This document shows, one piece after another, positions 1-10,605 of a stretch of DNA of 20,000 nucleotides; position 1 is the stretch's first letter, and each line of letters opens with the position of its first letter. Source of the stretch: Bigelowiella natans CCMP2755 (Eukaryota; Cercozoa; Chlorarachniophyceae); NCBI GenBank assembly GCA_000320545.1, contig ADNK01002232.1, forward strand, positions 1 to 20,000, in the 5' to 3' direction. Under the pieces are notes generated by a model. It ran no database searches. It was given only the letters and a program-made list of their open reading frames with translations, and was not told the origin of the DNA. Position numbers and translations under genes: made by a program.

Positions 1-70
1 CCCCCCCCCCCCCCCCTCTCTCATGTCTTCCAATCCATAAATTATACTTGACTGTACACGCACGTAAAAG

Positions 71-241
71 ACGAAAGATGCGCCTGCAATACGACAGGGT
101 TTCACTGATAAGATGTCCGAGTTTATGGCCGCCAGCGACTGCATCGTTACCAAGGCTGGGCCGGGTGAGAAAGCGCTCTCTTCTCGTTGTGCTTTGCTTC
201 GGCGACATATACAACCCCCCCCCTTGCCGTGCGAATGCAAA

Positions 242-284
<43 letters not shown>

Positions 285-537
285 AAAGCTTATTTATTTA
301 TTTTTATTGATTGATTTATCCCCGAATCTGCCTCCATTGCACTGTGGTGTTTGCGTTGGGTAGGAACTATCACGGAAGCCAATATTAGAGGCCTGCCGAT
401 CATGCTCTCTTCGTACCTTCCTGGGCAGGAAAGGGGAAACGTTGATTTTGTTCTCAAGGTTTTTTTTTGTTTGTTAAGGAGAATCACACGCGCACTCATA
501 ATATTATCTATTGAATATATATATATATATATATATA

Positions 538-575
<38 letters not shown>

Positions 576-1013
576 ATTCAGGGCGGTTTCGGGTCGTTCA
601 GTAAGAATCCTGAAGTGATCGCAAAGACTGTTAGTGGGTGGCTGCAAGATGAAGAGTCTCTAGAGAAGATGTCGGACCTATCCTCAAAGCAGGGGTACAA
701 TAAACATGTGTTTAGCTTTTCCGTATCTTGATGGAAACATTTAACTGCGTTTTCGAAGAAACAACGCCAGAGGTTAGCGCTCCGCGACACAGCATATTGG
801 ATTCATTATATAGAAATACATCGGCGTTGTTGTTCTTCCCACACACATGCTGACAAAGCTCTGCAACACCACAGAAACCCGAAAGCTACGTTCCAAATCG
901 CGCAAGAAATCCTGGATATGATGCCTTCTTCCCCGTCATCGTCGTCAGCGTCGTTACCAGCAGCAGCAGCAGTATCATCTTCATCAACCAAAATCCCTCA
1001 AGCCACGGCTTGA
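71..1013 (+). CDS. MGD: Monogalactosyldiacylglycerol (MGDG) synthase, C-terminal part, 5' truncated by the window
   Basis: Transfers galactose from UDP-galactose to diacylglycerol at the plastid envelope, making the main thylakoid lipid. Four exons: about 71-164 (5' edge uncertain; 98 is the other option), 364-458, 582-694 and 875-1013, stop TGA. Phases agree at every junction. The product contains MSEFMAASDCIVTKAGPG, then TITEANIRGLPIMLSSYLPGQ, GNVDFV, FGSFSKNPEVIAKTVSGWL, and after the last intron NPKATFQIAQEIL. These match, in order, the C-terminal nucleotide-sugar domain of plant MGD enzymes (GT28 family). The N-terminal acceptor domain and transit peptide lie upstream of the window. After the conserved end there is a Ser/Ala-rich tail of about 30 residues absent from the plant enzymes I know. 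Donor GG|GTACAA at 695 gives the only phase-correct join to the last exon. Family identity is firm; exon edges are less so. Confidence 0.85.
244..275. repeat. (TA)n microsatellite in MGD intron
   Basis: Perfect TA dinucleotide tract inside the intron between the first two visible MGD exons (165-363). Confidence 0.95.
514..572. repeat. (TA)n(GT)n compound microsatellite in MGD intron
   Basis: TA tract (514-539) running into a GT tract (541-572), ending about ten bases before the acceptor AG at 580-581 of the next MGD exon. The GT run takes the place of a pyrimidine-rich stretch there. Confidence 0.95.
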
Positions 1014-1369
1014 GTGAATCCGTCCTCAGAAGAGGCTGAGCGTCTAATTGTATTCTCTCCCACCGCCCTCTCTCTCCCCTTCGATTCTGTGTCGCTCGTT
1101 CTCTAATTGGGATGAAGCCAATTGCGGGTCGGTCTCTCCTCGCTTCCTCAGGCTGCGGTTAGCAATAAATAACAAAAGGTGCCTGTGGTTTGTTTTTCTT
1201 CGTAGTTTCAATGTGTGTGCGTACACGTCATCGTTCTTGCATGGAATTGAAGGCTGCTCTTAAAGCACATTTATGCCCGTTTTATCAGAACTTATTAGAT
1301 CTGACTGTAAAACTAATTGATTTCCACACACTGTACGTCTCATTATCGACGCTATATAACGCTGCTTAG
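1014..1369. other. 3' flank of MGD, no gene seen
   Basis: Between the MGD stop codon and the CTAG island. It probably holds the MGD 3' UTR. I see a CT-rich patch near 1059-1082 but no coding exon, RNA gene or repeat. Confidence 0.5.
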
Positions 1370-2225
1370 ATAGATACCTAGCTTCCCGCAAGCCGCAACG
1401 TGTGCTCTGCTACCATGCACTGTACGGCCTGACAAATAATAGCTCTGTTGGCGTATCTAGGTATAGTTACAATGTAGTCGCGTGTACATGCTGATGCATC
1501 TAGAATGGCGTTTAACTAGCTAGCTAGCTAGCAGCTCTAGGGCTATAAATGCATGCGCATGTGCGCGTGCGCCACTGCGCATAACCCTGGCTTGCGATGC
1601 GTACAGCTAGATTAGCGTGGCTCGTACAGGTGCAGTCATGGCGTGTTGTACGTGTGTGTGTGTGCGAGTGTCTGTCATGCATGCATGCTTTTAGCATGCA
1701 AGCTAGCAAGGTATGTGCATTCCGTATACTCGCGCATATAATGGACACATCATTCGTTTTTGGAATATGCGCTTGCATGCATGTGCGTGCATGCACAAGC
1801 TAGCTGCTAGCAGCTAGCCAGTCTAGCAGTGCTAGAGTGAGTGCAGCGTAGCTAGCTAGCGAGCTAACTTGCTTGCTTGTTCGATGTGCTGACGGTCGCA
1901 CACACATGACCTCTAGCTAACCTCTAGCTAGCCAGCTCTAGCTAGACCGGTAAGCCGGGCAAGATGTTACATTTTGCGCACTCATCATCGCGCATGCTAC
2001 ACGTACAGAGCTAGAGAGCCTTCTAGCCTTGCTAGCTTGCAGCAGTTGCTGTACACACACGCATTGCGCACATTGGTGTCACAGGATGCTACGACTTACA
2101 CCTTGTAGCCTCTTCAGATGTTATAAACGACGCTTCGTGGCACACGCTAGTACACTCCATCGCGGCGCTCGGCTTGTGCTCTCCTCTCATATAGACTCAG
2201 CAGCCTAGAGCTAGTCAGCCGTCGC
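1370..2225. repeat. CTAG/GCTAGC palindrome-rich island 1
   Basis: About 28 CTAG tetramers by hand count in roughly 850 bases, where chance predicts about three. Many sit in GCTAGC, and GCATGC/TGCATGCA words are also frequent (for example 1678-1700 and 1774-1795). A (CTAG)4 run lies at 1515-1530. It is not a tandem array of one unit: short self-complementary words recur at irregular spacing. The island ends within ten bases of the aminopeptidase stop codon and lies between the convergent MGD and aminopeptidase genes. Function unknown. Confidence 0.75.
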
Positions 2226-2231
2226 CCCTCT

Positions 2232-3234
2232 CTACGCTTTCGCGTACTTGGAAGCGACCTCGAACACGTCGGCGGAAAGGCCTCCCTTCTTGTCCAGGAT
2301 GCGGAGCAGCTGGGCCTTCATCATCGCCTGCCTCTTCTCGTCAAACTTCTTCCACATGGCGAAGGACCCCAGCAGCCTGGCGGCGATTTGCGGGTTGATC
2401 GAGTCAAGCTGGATGATGACGTCGGCCAGGAACTCGTAGCCCTTCCCGTCCTCCCCGTGGAAAATGTGCATGTTGCCCCCGAAGGCGCCGTACAGGGACC
2501 TGACGCGGTTCGGGTTTTTGAGCGTGAAGCCCTCGTGCTTGGAGAGCGCCTTGACGTTCTTCAGGGTGTCTGACGACGACGCCGCAGCTTGCAGCATAAA
2601 CCACTTGTCGATGACCAGAGCGTCTCCGTTGGCGTCCTCGTAAAACGCCTTCAAGGCCGCCTGGCGCTCCTCTGACTCGGCGGGGAGATCCACCAGCGCC
2701 CCGAGCGCGGAGAGCTTGTCCGTCATGCTGTTGGCCTCCTTGAAGTGCGTGGCCGCGACGGCGCTCGCGTCCTTGGCCTCCGACGCCATGAGGTATCCGA
2801 GGCAGAGATTTCGCATCGCCCTCCTGCCCACTTCCCCCGCGGTGAGCTTGTACTTCTCGCCGGTGCTGAGGGTCTTGTACTTCGCGCGGAAGATAGATTC
2901 CAGGCTCTTTGCGATCGTCTTCTTCACGTGAACGCGAGCCTCGTGCAGGGCCGCTGGGTCGATGGCGTCCTTCAGGAACCCGGAGAGCGTTGTTTCGCCG
3001 GGCAGGATGAGCATGTACGCCTGGAGCTGCTGGTCCTTTGCCTCGGAAGTCAGCACCTGGTTTGATTATGATTATTATATTGGAAATCTGAGAGTGAGTG
3101 AGTGAGTGAGTGAGAGAGAGAGAGAGAATAAGAGAGGGAGAGGAGAGGGGGAGCAGAGAATTACTGCAGCCGTCCGATTCAAAGCATAGACGCATTTCTG
3201 TATTTGTTTGTGTGGGGCTCCCCAGCATATAGCA

Positions 3235-3284
<50 letters not shown>

Positions 3285-3540
3285 GATATTTAGATAGCAG
3301 AGCAGCAACGTTGTCATCCCATGGCGCACAGTTGTGCTTCAATGCAACCGCTAATCTCTATTCTTTACAAATATCCGGGAGTAGCAAAATAAAAAGTACG
3401 CCTCGAAAGAACACCGCCGCTCATCCTTCATCATCTTCTCCGAAAAGATAAATGAGCTCCCCCCTCTTTGCCCATCAACGGGCAGGGAGAATCGTGTACG
3501 TTTTGGGATGTAACAAGTGATGAGCAGGCCGACTCGTAAT

Positions 3541-3571
<31 letters not shown>

Positions 3572-4335
3572 AACCTCCTTCGCTGCCTGGACAAAGCTCT
3601 CTGGCACCTTGGGGTCCTTCTTCCCGGCCTTGACCTCCTCGTACACGCTCAGCAACACTCGCGTCATCAGCCGCTGCCCGGCCTCCCAGCGGTTGAAATC
3701 GTCGGTATCGAACGCCATGAGGAAGGCCAGCTCCTCGTCGCTCGTCTCCATTTCGAGCTTCACCGGCGCGGAGAACCCCCTGAGGACGGAGACGACGGGC
3801 TCCTGCGTGACCCCCTTGAACTCGAAGGTCTGCGAGTCTTTGGTCAGCTCGCACAGCGTCGTCGGGACGATCTCCTTCTTGTCCTTCTTGCCGATCAGCC
3901 CAACTTTGATGGGCATGTGGAAGGGCAGCTTCTTCGTCGTGCTGGCCTCGGCGGGGGTGGGGGCGCAGCTCTGCGTGACCTTGAGCTCGTAGCGCGACTC
4001 CCCGGGGACATACGTTCCCTCCACCTTCAACACCGGCGTGCCGGCCTGGGTGTACCACCGCTCGAATTGAGTCAAGTCGCGCCCGGAGGCGTCCGCCATT
4101 GCCTTGCGGAAGTCGTCGCAGGTCACCGCACAGCCGTCGTGGCGCTCGAAGTAGAGGTCCATGCCCTTGCGGAAGAGCTTCTCGCCGAGGAGGCTGTGGT
4201 ACATGCGGATGACCTCGGCGCCCTTGTAGTAGACCTAGGTGGTGGTGGAGGTGACGAGGAGGCGGGCCGCAGAAGGATGCTGTCAGTGCCAAGGAAATAC
4301 AGGAGAGTCGAAAAGGAGAACGGCGTAGTTCTTAC

Positions 4336-4370
<35 letters not shown>

Positions 4371-7157
4371 AATATATGTGTGTGTGTGTAAATACGCATA
4401 AATGATTGTTGGAAATCGTAAATTAGAGCCCGATTTCCCACCCCAACGAGGAGTTTGGTTTGTCGTTGACCTACTGTGTATACGCTGCTACTGCCACCGC
4501 TGCTTACCGTCATCGTGTAGAAGTTGTCCATTGCGATGTAGGATTCGGGTCGAATTGGGTGCGCCATTGGCCCTGCATCCTCCTGAAACTGTCTTCCTCG
4601 TAGCGCCTTCACAGTCTGATGATAATGATGATGATGACGATGATGATGATGATGATGATGATGATAAGAAAGATTGTCCGGAATAGAGGGAAGGGGAGCG
4701 TTGATTAGGAAGGAGAAGACGCAAGTCGTAGGGAGGACGAAGAGGGGAATTGGCGTGAAAAAGAAGAGACGAAAACGATGTCGTACTCCCCGACTAGCGG
4801 GCAGTTCCGATGCTTCCAGCCCAATAAGGAGACCACCGAAAACGTGCAAGAGTTCTCTTCTATCGTGCGTCTTCGAGACGGCGCGGCTGCACGTCTGGTT
4901 TAAGGCTTTGAGGCGTCGCTCTCACCTGAATTCTCTTGACGGCATGGCTCCACATATCAGCGGAGAACTCCTGGTCTCGGAACACCTACCGCACGCACAT
5001 CCGAGTTACTGTCGAGAATAATCGACACGATATCAATAACACGGGCTAGGCCCCAACGACACCGATATGATGGTGACACAGCATGCAGGCCTGTGATACG
5101 GAAAGTTGGCTATGTCACAGCAGGGCGATAATGCTGAATGAAGCACAGGTTCGCGATGATCCCGGGACGCGCGCAACCGCGCTGAGAATACCGATGATGT
5201 TTGAGAATATCGATGATGCTTTTCATCTACCGGTGGTGTGTTGTGTTGCTTATCAAATCGGAGAGATAGAAGGGACTCTCTTATCATTGTTATCTCATGT
5301 TCGCCGAATCGGCCGCAGCAGCAAAAAGAAACCCTACCGTGAGCCCCTCCTTCAGTGTGAGCTGAAACCAGTCGCGACAAGTCACTCGGTTCCCAGTCCA
5401 GTTGTGGAAGTATTCATGCCCGATCACTCTAGTTTTAGGGATTGGTTGTAGTAATGATATTAGTAATAATAATAATAATAATAAGGAAAAACAGTATCAG
5501 AGTATTAAGTCCGTTCTGTAAAAATACTAATGATAATGATAGAGAAAACGAATACACAGGGAGATGGTAGCGGGAGAGCTTTAGCCAGCGTCAAGAACTC
5601 CGCAGCAGCGGAGAGAGAAAGAAATACACGCGTCAATCACTCGCCATATTGCTCATCACACTCGATCAACATCTCGGACTTAGTCATTTCATAAGAGGAA
5701 ATATACGCTTCATCTCTGATAACCCCACGCAACCCCCCCCCCCTCCCCCCCCCCTTAGCCCACTTAGTATCACCCTTCAATCCTCATGTAGTTCATGTCG
5801 GTGGCGGTTTCAGGCTTAGCGAGAGTTAGTGCAGTGTTGAATACGTTGAGGCCCTTGTTCTCCATAGCACCCATGTTAAAGTCATTGACCGCGACGATAT
5901 GATATACGTCGAGATCATACTCACGGCCCCATCGCTCTTCGTCCCACTTCATCGACTTCTTCAAAGAAGCCATTGCGTGATCCAGCGCGTCCACGTTCTC
6001 ATGCTCAGAGAATACGTTTAGTTTCACCTGCGGCGTGTAAATGACAGGCGCTTTAGCTTTCAGAATTGATTTAGTTTTGGTCAAAGGCATGCACACTTAA
6101 AAGTACTTACACCCCCCCCCACCCCCCATCGAAGAATCCATGAGCGAGTTGCGTCGGATGAGACGCAGGAACCCTACATCAATTTTCTATCACCACTGCC
6201 ACCGCCACAACCAGTCATGAATCACCTCGCGGCCGGACATTGTTTTAAATTCGTCAGAAATCTTCCCCAGGTCTCCAACCACGACTGCAAAGAGGTAGCT
6301 TGGCTTAGGGAATGGGTCCTCGAAGACCGCGTAGTGGCGTCCTTCCTCTTTCGTATCGCCTGAGTCAAGCATGTTTCCGTTGGAGAGAAGCACAGGCCAG
6401 GACTTCTTCGCTTCGACGCGAACACGATATTTAGCCTATGGCGATAATATTAGTTAGTTGAGAAGCCCGATGTAAGCGGGGAGGGTTGCATCCTCAGACT
6501 GTGTTCGAAATAACTGGAAATGGCCGTTGTTCCAATGAGTAGCATGTTCTCATATGTGAGGCAACACAAGCTTGGAGTTACTACCATAACATCCGGCCGA
6601 TCAAGATGATAGGTAATGCGCCTGAACCCCTCGGCTTCGCACTGGGTGCAGTAGATTGAGCCAGATTTGTATAACCCGCTAAGCTGCGTGTTCTTCTCAG
6701 GAACAATCTCCACTTCAGTCTAAGAAGAATATATAAGATCGTGGTTCAAAAGGCGGATCGGAAGCTATCATTTAATCATAGAAAGGCAGCATAATGCACT
6801 GATTCAGGCAATAGGAAATCTATTCCACACTGGCATGGATTCTTCCTCGGAGAACCCTACCTCGAGAAGGAAGGAAGCTGGGAGTGCGCTCTTAGCTCCG
6901 ATCGTCAAGTTCGCCTTATCCGCCGTGTATTCGGAAATATCTTTTCCGTCGATGCAGACTCTCTTCAGGGTCAAATCTTCGCCATCGAGCACCATTGGTG
7001 CGCCTTCCTTCGTCGCTGGATCTCTTTTAACCGTCAGCTTAGATACGACGATAGTCTTGCCATCGAAGATGCGAACGTCAAGATCGATGTTCTTTACCCA
7101 GTATGGAGGGGGCGTGTAGTCCTTGCGGAACTTCTCTGTTGGTTTAGCTTCGCTCAT
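2232..7157 (-). CDS. pepN: M1 family zinc aminopeptidase N (PepN type), nine exons, 879 aa
   Basis: Removes N-terminal residues from peptides. Exons (- strand): 7157-6861, 6719-6585, 6435-6226, 6027-5774, 5428-5338, 4985-4926, 4615-4508, 4234-3575, 3056-2232, all GT-AG. All junctions are phase 0 except the GG|A glycine codon between exons 4 and 5. Motifs: GAMEN at residues 267-271; zinc site HEYFH 303-307 with Glu326 18 residues on; Tyr387 in VYYKGAEV. These four landmarks sit at a constant +6 offset from E. coli PepN (His297, His301, Glu320, Tyr381), which supports the exon model. The C-terminal domain runs to YAKA-stop; E. coli PepN is 870 aa. Start is Met at 7157; an in-frame Met at 7238 would add 27 basic, Ser-rich residues, possibly an organelle-targeting peptide. 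Exons 8-9 are far more GC-rich at third positions than exons 1-7. Confidence 0.93.
3090..3126. repeat. (GAGT)n(GA)n tract in aminopeptidase intron 8
   Basis: On the gene's sense strand this reads as a CT-rich tract about 35-70 bases before the acceptor of exon 9 (AG at 3057-3058), so it may serve as a polypyrimidine tract. Confidence 0.9.
3238..3281. repeat. (TA)n microsatellite in aminopeptidase intron 8
   Basis: Perfect TA tract of about 22 units within the intron between exons 8 and 9. Confidence 0.95.
4340..4389. repeat. (TA)n/(GT)n tract in aminopeptidase intron 7
   Basis: TA tract followed by an interrupted ATA/GT tract within the 273-base intron between exons 7 and 8. Confidence 0.9.
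4618..4665. repeat. (GAT)n tract in aminopeptidase intron 6
   Basis: Imperfect GAT/GAC trinucleotide repeat that on the sense strand (ATC)n directly abuts the acceptor of exon 7. Chance ORFs across it give poly-Asp or poly-His products, which are not real. Confidence 0.9.
5457..5483. repeat. (AAT)n tract in aminopeptidase intron 4
   Basis: Trinucleotide AAT tract just upstream (sense strand) of the exon 5 acceptor. The same intron carries a C-rich run at 5730-5754. Confidence 0.9.
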
Positions 7158-7865
7158 GACGGCTGTAAACTGTTTCCTACGCGCTTGCTTATGTGGACTT
7201 TGAAGGGATGCGGGCTGCGAAAACGAAGTGAATCGCAATGTGCGGTAGCTTCTCGAGTCTAGATCTTAAAGTTAATTCTTACTTTTCAGCAGATCTTGTA
7301 CACGGTATTATTGCCGAACTCGAAATATACGATGATGTCAGTGTAAAAGTATGAATTTCATATGTCGCATAGGCCAAAATAAACGATAGATATCGTGCAG
7401 AGGAAGGTCACGATTGCAGATTCTATACTGCACGTTTGAAATCCGATGGGCAGGACTCATCTCCGATTTCTGAGATGTTTCCCCGATTCACAAAGTATTC
7501 CTTTTATCTCAACCTCGCGATTGTGGAGGCATTGCTTCCTTTTGAATGCGATATTTAAAGATTACAAAGTGGATATTTCTTCGATAGATTATTATCCATT
7601 TAATTTTCACATAAATCTCATCTAATTGTCATATGCGACAAAGGGATCTTCTGGTATTAATTATTTTTAATTTTGAGTTTCCGAAGCTCCCCACCTCCTC
7701 GCTCGCCCGCTCTTTTGAAGCAGCAGGGCTCAACATCGCCATAGATGACATCGTATGGGAATGTCGACTACGTTGGTGAAGGTAGCCGAAAAGTGTGATG
7801 AACTTTATTGAATATTGCGTGTTAACTCCTCTCTTACTCTGTTGGTACTGGGTAATAATGCGCGA
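7158..7865. promoter_or_regulatory. Divergent intergenic region between aminopeptidase and lysine-rich gene
   Basis: The two genes start on opposite strands about 700 bases apart, so both promoters should lie here. No TATA box or other named element stands out. No coding exon is seen; a far-upstream 5' UTR exon of either gene cannot be excluded. Confidence 0.45.
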
Positions 7866-8207
7866 ATGAACGCATCAGGCGAGGCTCCGCCCAGCTCGAT
7901 TGAAGATGGCACGTATCATAGCAAGGCCTATGTAGACAACCACGTCGCTAGCTTACTACGCGATGCGAACAAGAAAAGGTGACAGCTTTTCGAAATTCTA
8001 GTTAGTTTGCAAGGACGATAATGTACGCAAAATAATTCGCCGCCTATAGCATGTGCGTGGTGCGTACGCAAACACTGTCTCATAACCTTAGACTGACACT
8101 AGAGGATTTCAAGAAGAAGCGCTCTAAGGTCGTCGCTATTCTCATCCATTGCCAAAGCAAGATGCTTCAGATTGATGTGTTTGGATAGTGGATTGACAAA
8201 AGATGTC

Positions 8208-8244
<37 letters not shown>

Positions 8245-8285
8245 ATAAAATGTATGTTATTATAATATACACCTAAAATGTAGGT

Positions 8286-8368
<83 letters not shown>

Positions 8369-9265
8369 TATTCGTGATATTCGTTTTGCGACAACTGTTT
8401 AATAGGAATTCGAAGAGATGTTCGGTAGCGCTGCTGACGAGGAGAAAAAGCGAAAGGAATACAGAAAGATGTTGGATGCAGAACGTAAGGATCGGAACCT
8501 GAATAACCTGAATAATTGATTAGAAGTATATTGTCGGTGCGTACGGTGTAACTACTTTCGCCTCGTACATGACTAGAATGTATATAACGCCTGCTCATAA
8601 TTCCTGAATATCACTAGAATGTATATAACACCTGCTCATAATTACTAAATGTTGCCGTGTCATCAAAGTCAAATTAAAAAATAGGCAGCAAATAGACAAT
8701 TTTGCCATTTTCAGAGCTTAACAGTATAGAAATGGGGAATCTCGTGGATTCCGTGTGAATGCATATAATGACGGACTTTTGTGTTCCGCCGCAATTTTTT
8801 TTAAGTATATGCTTGCTTTTTACAATTTATGATTTACAAAATGAATAACGATGGTCTCATTCTTCCATTTCCCTATGTTTCTACTTTCCGTTGTCTTCTC
8901 TCCCCCCCTGGCAACCACTTCTAATAGGGGAGGCAAAGTTGTCTGGAAAGAAGGACAAAAAGGACAAAAAAAAGAGCAAGAAGAAAAAGAAGAAAAAGAA
9001 ACGGAGAAGAGACGACTCGAGCGATTCGTCCGAGGTAGAATTGGAAATAATAAAATAAAACGAAAGCTCAACGGTTTCGACAACCCTTAATTTCAAATGC
9101 CAGCTTGAAACGATATCAAGAATTGATAAGATGTCTACGATTGCGTTTGTGTATTTGCTTTCTTGATTTATGTGTTAGGAGAGTAGTAGTGACAGCGGTG
9201 AAGCTGCTAAGAAGAAGAAGAAAAAGAAGAAGAAAAAGAAACGGAGAAAGGACGAAGACGAGTAA
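7866..9265 (+). CDS. Small lysine/serine-rich protein, five exons, about 140 aa, function unknown
   Basis: Exons: 7866-7978, 8092-8128 (the donor at 8177 is the other option), 8406-8484, 8928-9034, 9179-9265. All junctions keep frame. The start is the Met at 7866, giving MNASGEAPPSSIEDG. The middle exon is a charged, probably helical stretch (FEEMFGSAADEEKKRKEYRK, then MLDAEREAKL). The last two exons each hold a long Lys run and a Ser/Asp/Glu cluster and look like duplicates of one another. The composition resembles nuclear or nucleolar RNA-processing proteins, and the Lys runs could be nuclear localisation signals, but I do not recognise the family. Phase-consistent splicing over five exons and the final exon's clean TAA stop support a real gene. 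Confidence 0.6.
8213..8367. repeat. (AC)n, (TA)n and (GT)n microsatellite cluster
   Basis: Three dinucleotide tracts in the intron before exon 3 of the lysine-rich gene: AC (8213-8242), TA (8290-8332) and GT (8335-8367). The AC and GT arms are complementary across the TA core and could pair in the transcript as a large hairpin. Confidence 0.95.
8572..8645. repeat. 41-bp-period tandem duplication in an intron
   Basis: Two copies of a roughly 33-base sequence beginning actagaatgtatataac, at 8572 and 8613, with one G/A difference within the matched core. It lies in the intron before exon 4 of the lysine-rich gene. Confidence 0.85.
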
Positions 9266-9959
9266 TGCTTGCGTCTAAAATGCAATATAGACCCGCAACA
9301 TCAAAATAAACCACTGCCACTTATACACACGCACACACAATAATATTAGAAATCTAGACAACATCTGAATAATTTATATTTATAATATAATAAAAACATA
9401 TTTTTGGTTTGTATGTGTGTGTGTTTGATGCGTCATCAATTCTCATATTCACTGATCAACTTTCGCTAAAACCACTGTGCAACGAGTTCCCGTTAAGCAC
9501 TCACAACGGATGTCCAATTTACAAATTAAGTCCGTATGAGAATGACTTCTTAGCATTATGCGTCCTGGAAACTTTGTTCTCTCCTCTTTGATTGTTTCAC
9601 TGACGAGAAGTTATGCTGCTATCCTTTGTCCATACCCATTCAATCAGATCATCCACATCAAAGAAGAAGAAAAACTCGTTGAGAATGAGCGACTTTTTCG
9701 GTGGCAAACCTCCAAAATCTTCGTTCATGGCTGACTGAACATGCCGGCATCTTCCTAGCTTGGCATGATGGTGATTCCTGGTTTTGTGCGGTTCACACTG
9801 GCCTGTAGCAAAAATACTCAATGTAACTGCGAGCACAACATGTCACTTCGTTTCGTCTCCAATTATCGGAGATTTTTGCGCACACTTGCACTGCAATCAT
9901 TGATCAATAGAAGTTGCAAAAAAAATGCACACTTTGATTTCATCAAATATTTTCCTTGC
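9266..9959. other. 3' flank of lysine-rich gene, no gene seen
   Basis: AT-rich sequence between the lysine-rich gene and CTAG island 2. It contains a possible AATAAA-like signal at about 9305. No exon or RNA gene is supported. Confidence 0.4.
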
Positions 9960-10605
9960 GCACATCTAGACATGTATAAATACGCTGTGCACACTTACTA
10001 GCCTACCATTGCGCATGCCATACAAGCATGCTAGCATGTCCAGATCTAGAGATGTGCTATGGTGCGTGCTAGCGTGGTGCACCCAAATTCATTCATTCAT
10101 GTCATGCAAGGAATTCAATGATGGAGATGCAAAGAGACAATTTAGCAATTTACACACTACTAGCTAGCTAGCTAGCTAGCACAAGCAATGCTAATCTACC
10201 AAGTCAAACTTGATGAAGGAGCACGTGGCCTTTGCGTACATGACACATCTAGACATCTGTGGCCATGCTAGCATGCCAGCATGTCATTTTTGTGATCCAC
10301 GCAACTCTCGCTAGCTAGCACTGCTGGACTGTCAGATGCCAGCATGCTAGCTAGCATGTCTAGATGTGCTAGCTGCATGCCAGCATGACTGAAGCGTTTG
10401 GATGACTTGCTAGACATGTACGTCTGTAGCTAGACGTGCACCATTGCACACAACGTGGCGATGCATCGCCTCATTGTGCATGCTGGCTAGCTGGTAACAG
10501 CATGTCGCTGATCCTCATGCACATTGGCACTCGGCGCATTTGTTGCGCCATGAATCTTCAGATTGCAAGTGCAACGATTCTCCTCATCAAAATCACTAGC
10601 TCACT
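9960..10605. repeat. CTAG/GCTAGC palindrome-rich island 2
   Basis: About 22 CTAG tetramers by hand count in about 650 bases, with a (CTAG)5 run at 10160-10180 and many GCATGC, TCTAGA and ACATGT words. The word content is like islands 1 and 3, but I found no long alignable segment shared with them. It lies between the convergent lysine-rich (+) and ankyrin-kinase (-) genes. Confidence 0.75.

Noticed and set aside
1-16. Poly-C run at the window start
   Set aside because: Simple homopolymer at the window edge; similar C runs occur in introns (5730-5754, 6111-6127), with no sign of telomere or functional element.
351-731. 126-codon + strand ORF read as one continuous protein
   Set aside because: It contains genuine MGD exons but runs through an intron with TA/GT repeats; the spliced model restores the conserved MGDG synthase sequence.
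1513-1531. CRISPR-like or simple transposon terminal repeat reading of the GCTAGC runs
   Set aside because: There are no equal-length spacers, no constant repeat unit and no paired terminal repeats with target duplications. The words are scattered irregularly.
2404-3342. Long - strand ORF of 312 codons overlapping the aminopeptidase
   Set aside because: It is an off-frame reading of the GC-rich exon 9 plus a TA microsatellite; the overlapping frame encodes the conserved PepN C-terminal domain.
8260-8598. 112-codon - strand ORF
   Set aside because: Much of its length is translated microsatellite (poly Tyr-Ile and His-Thr), and it runs antisense to an exon of the lysine-rich gene.
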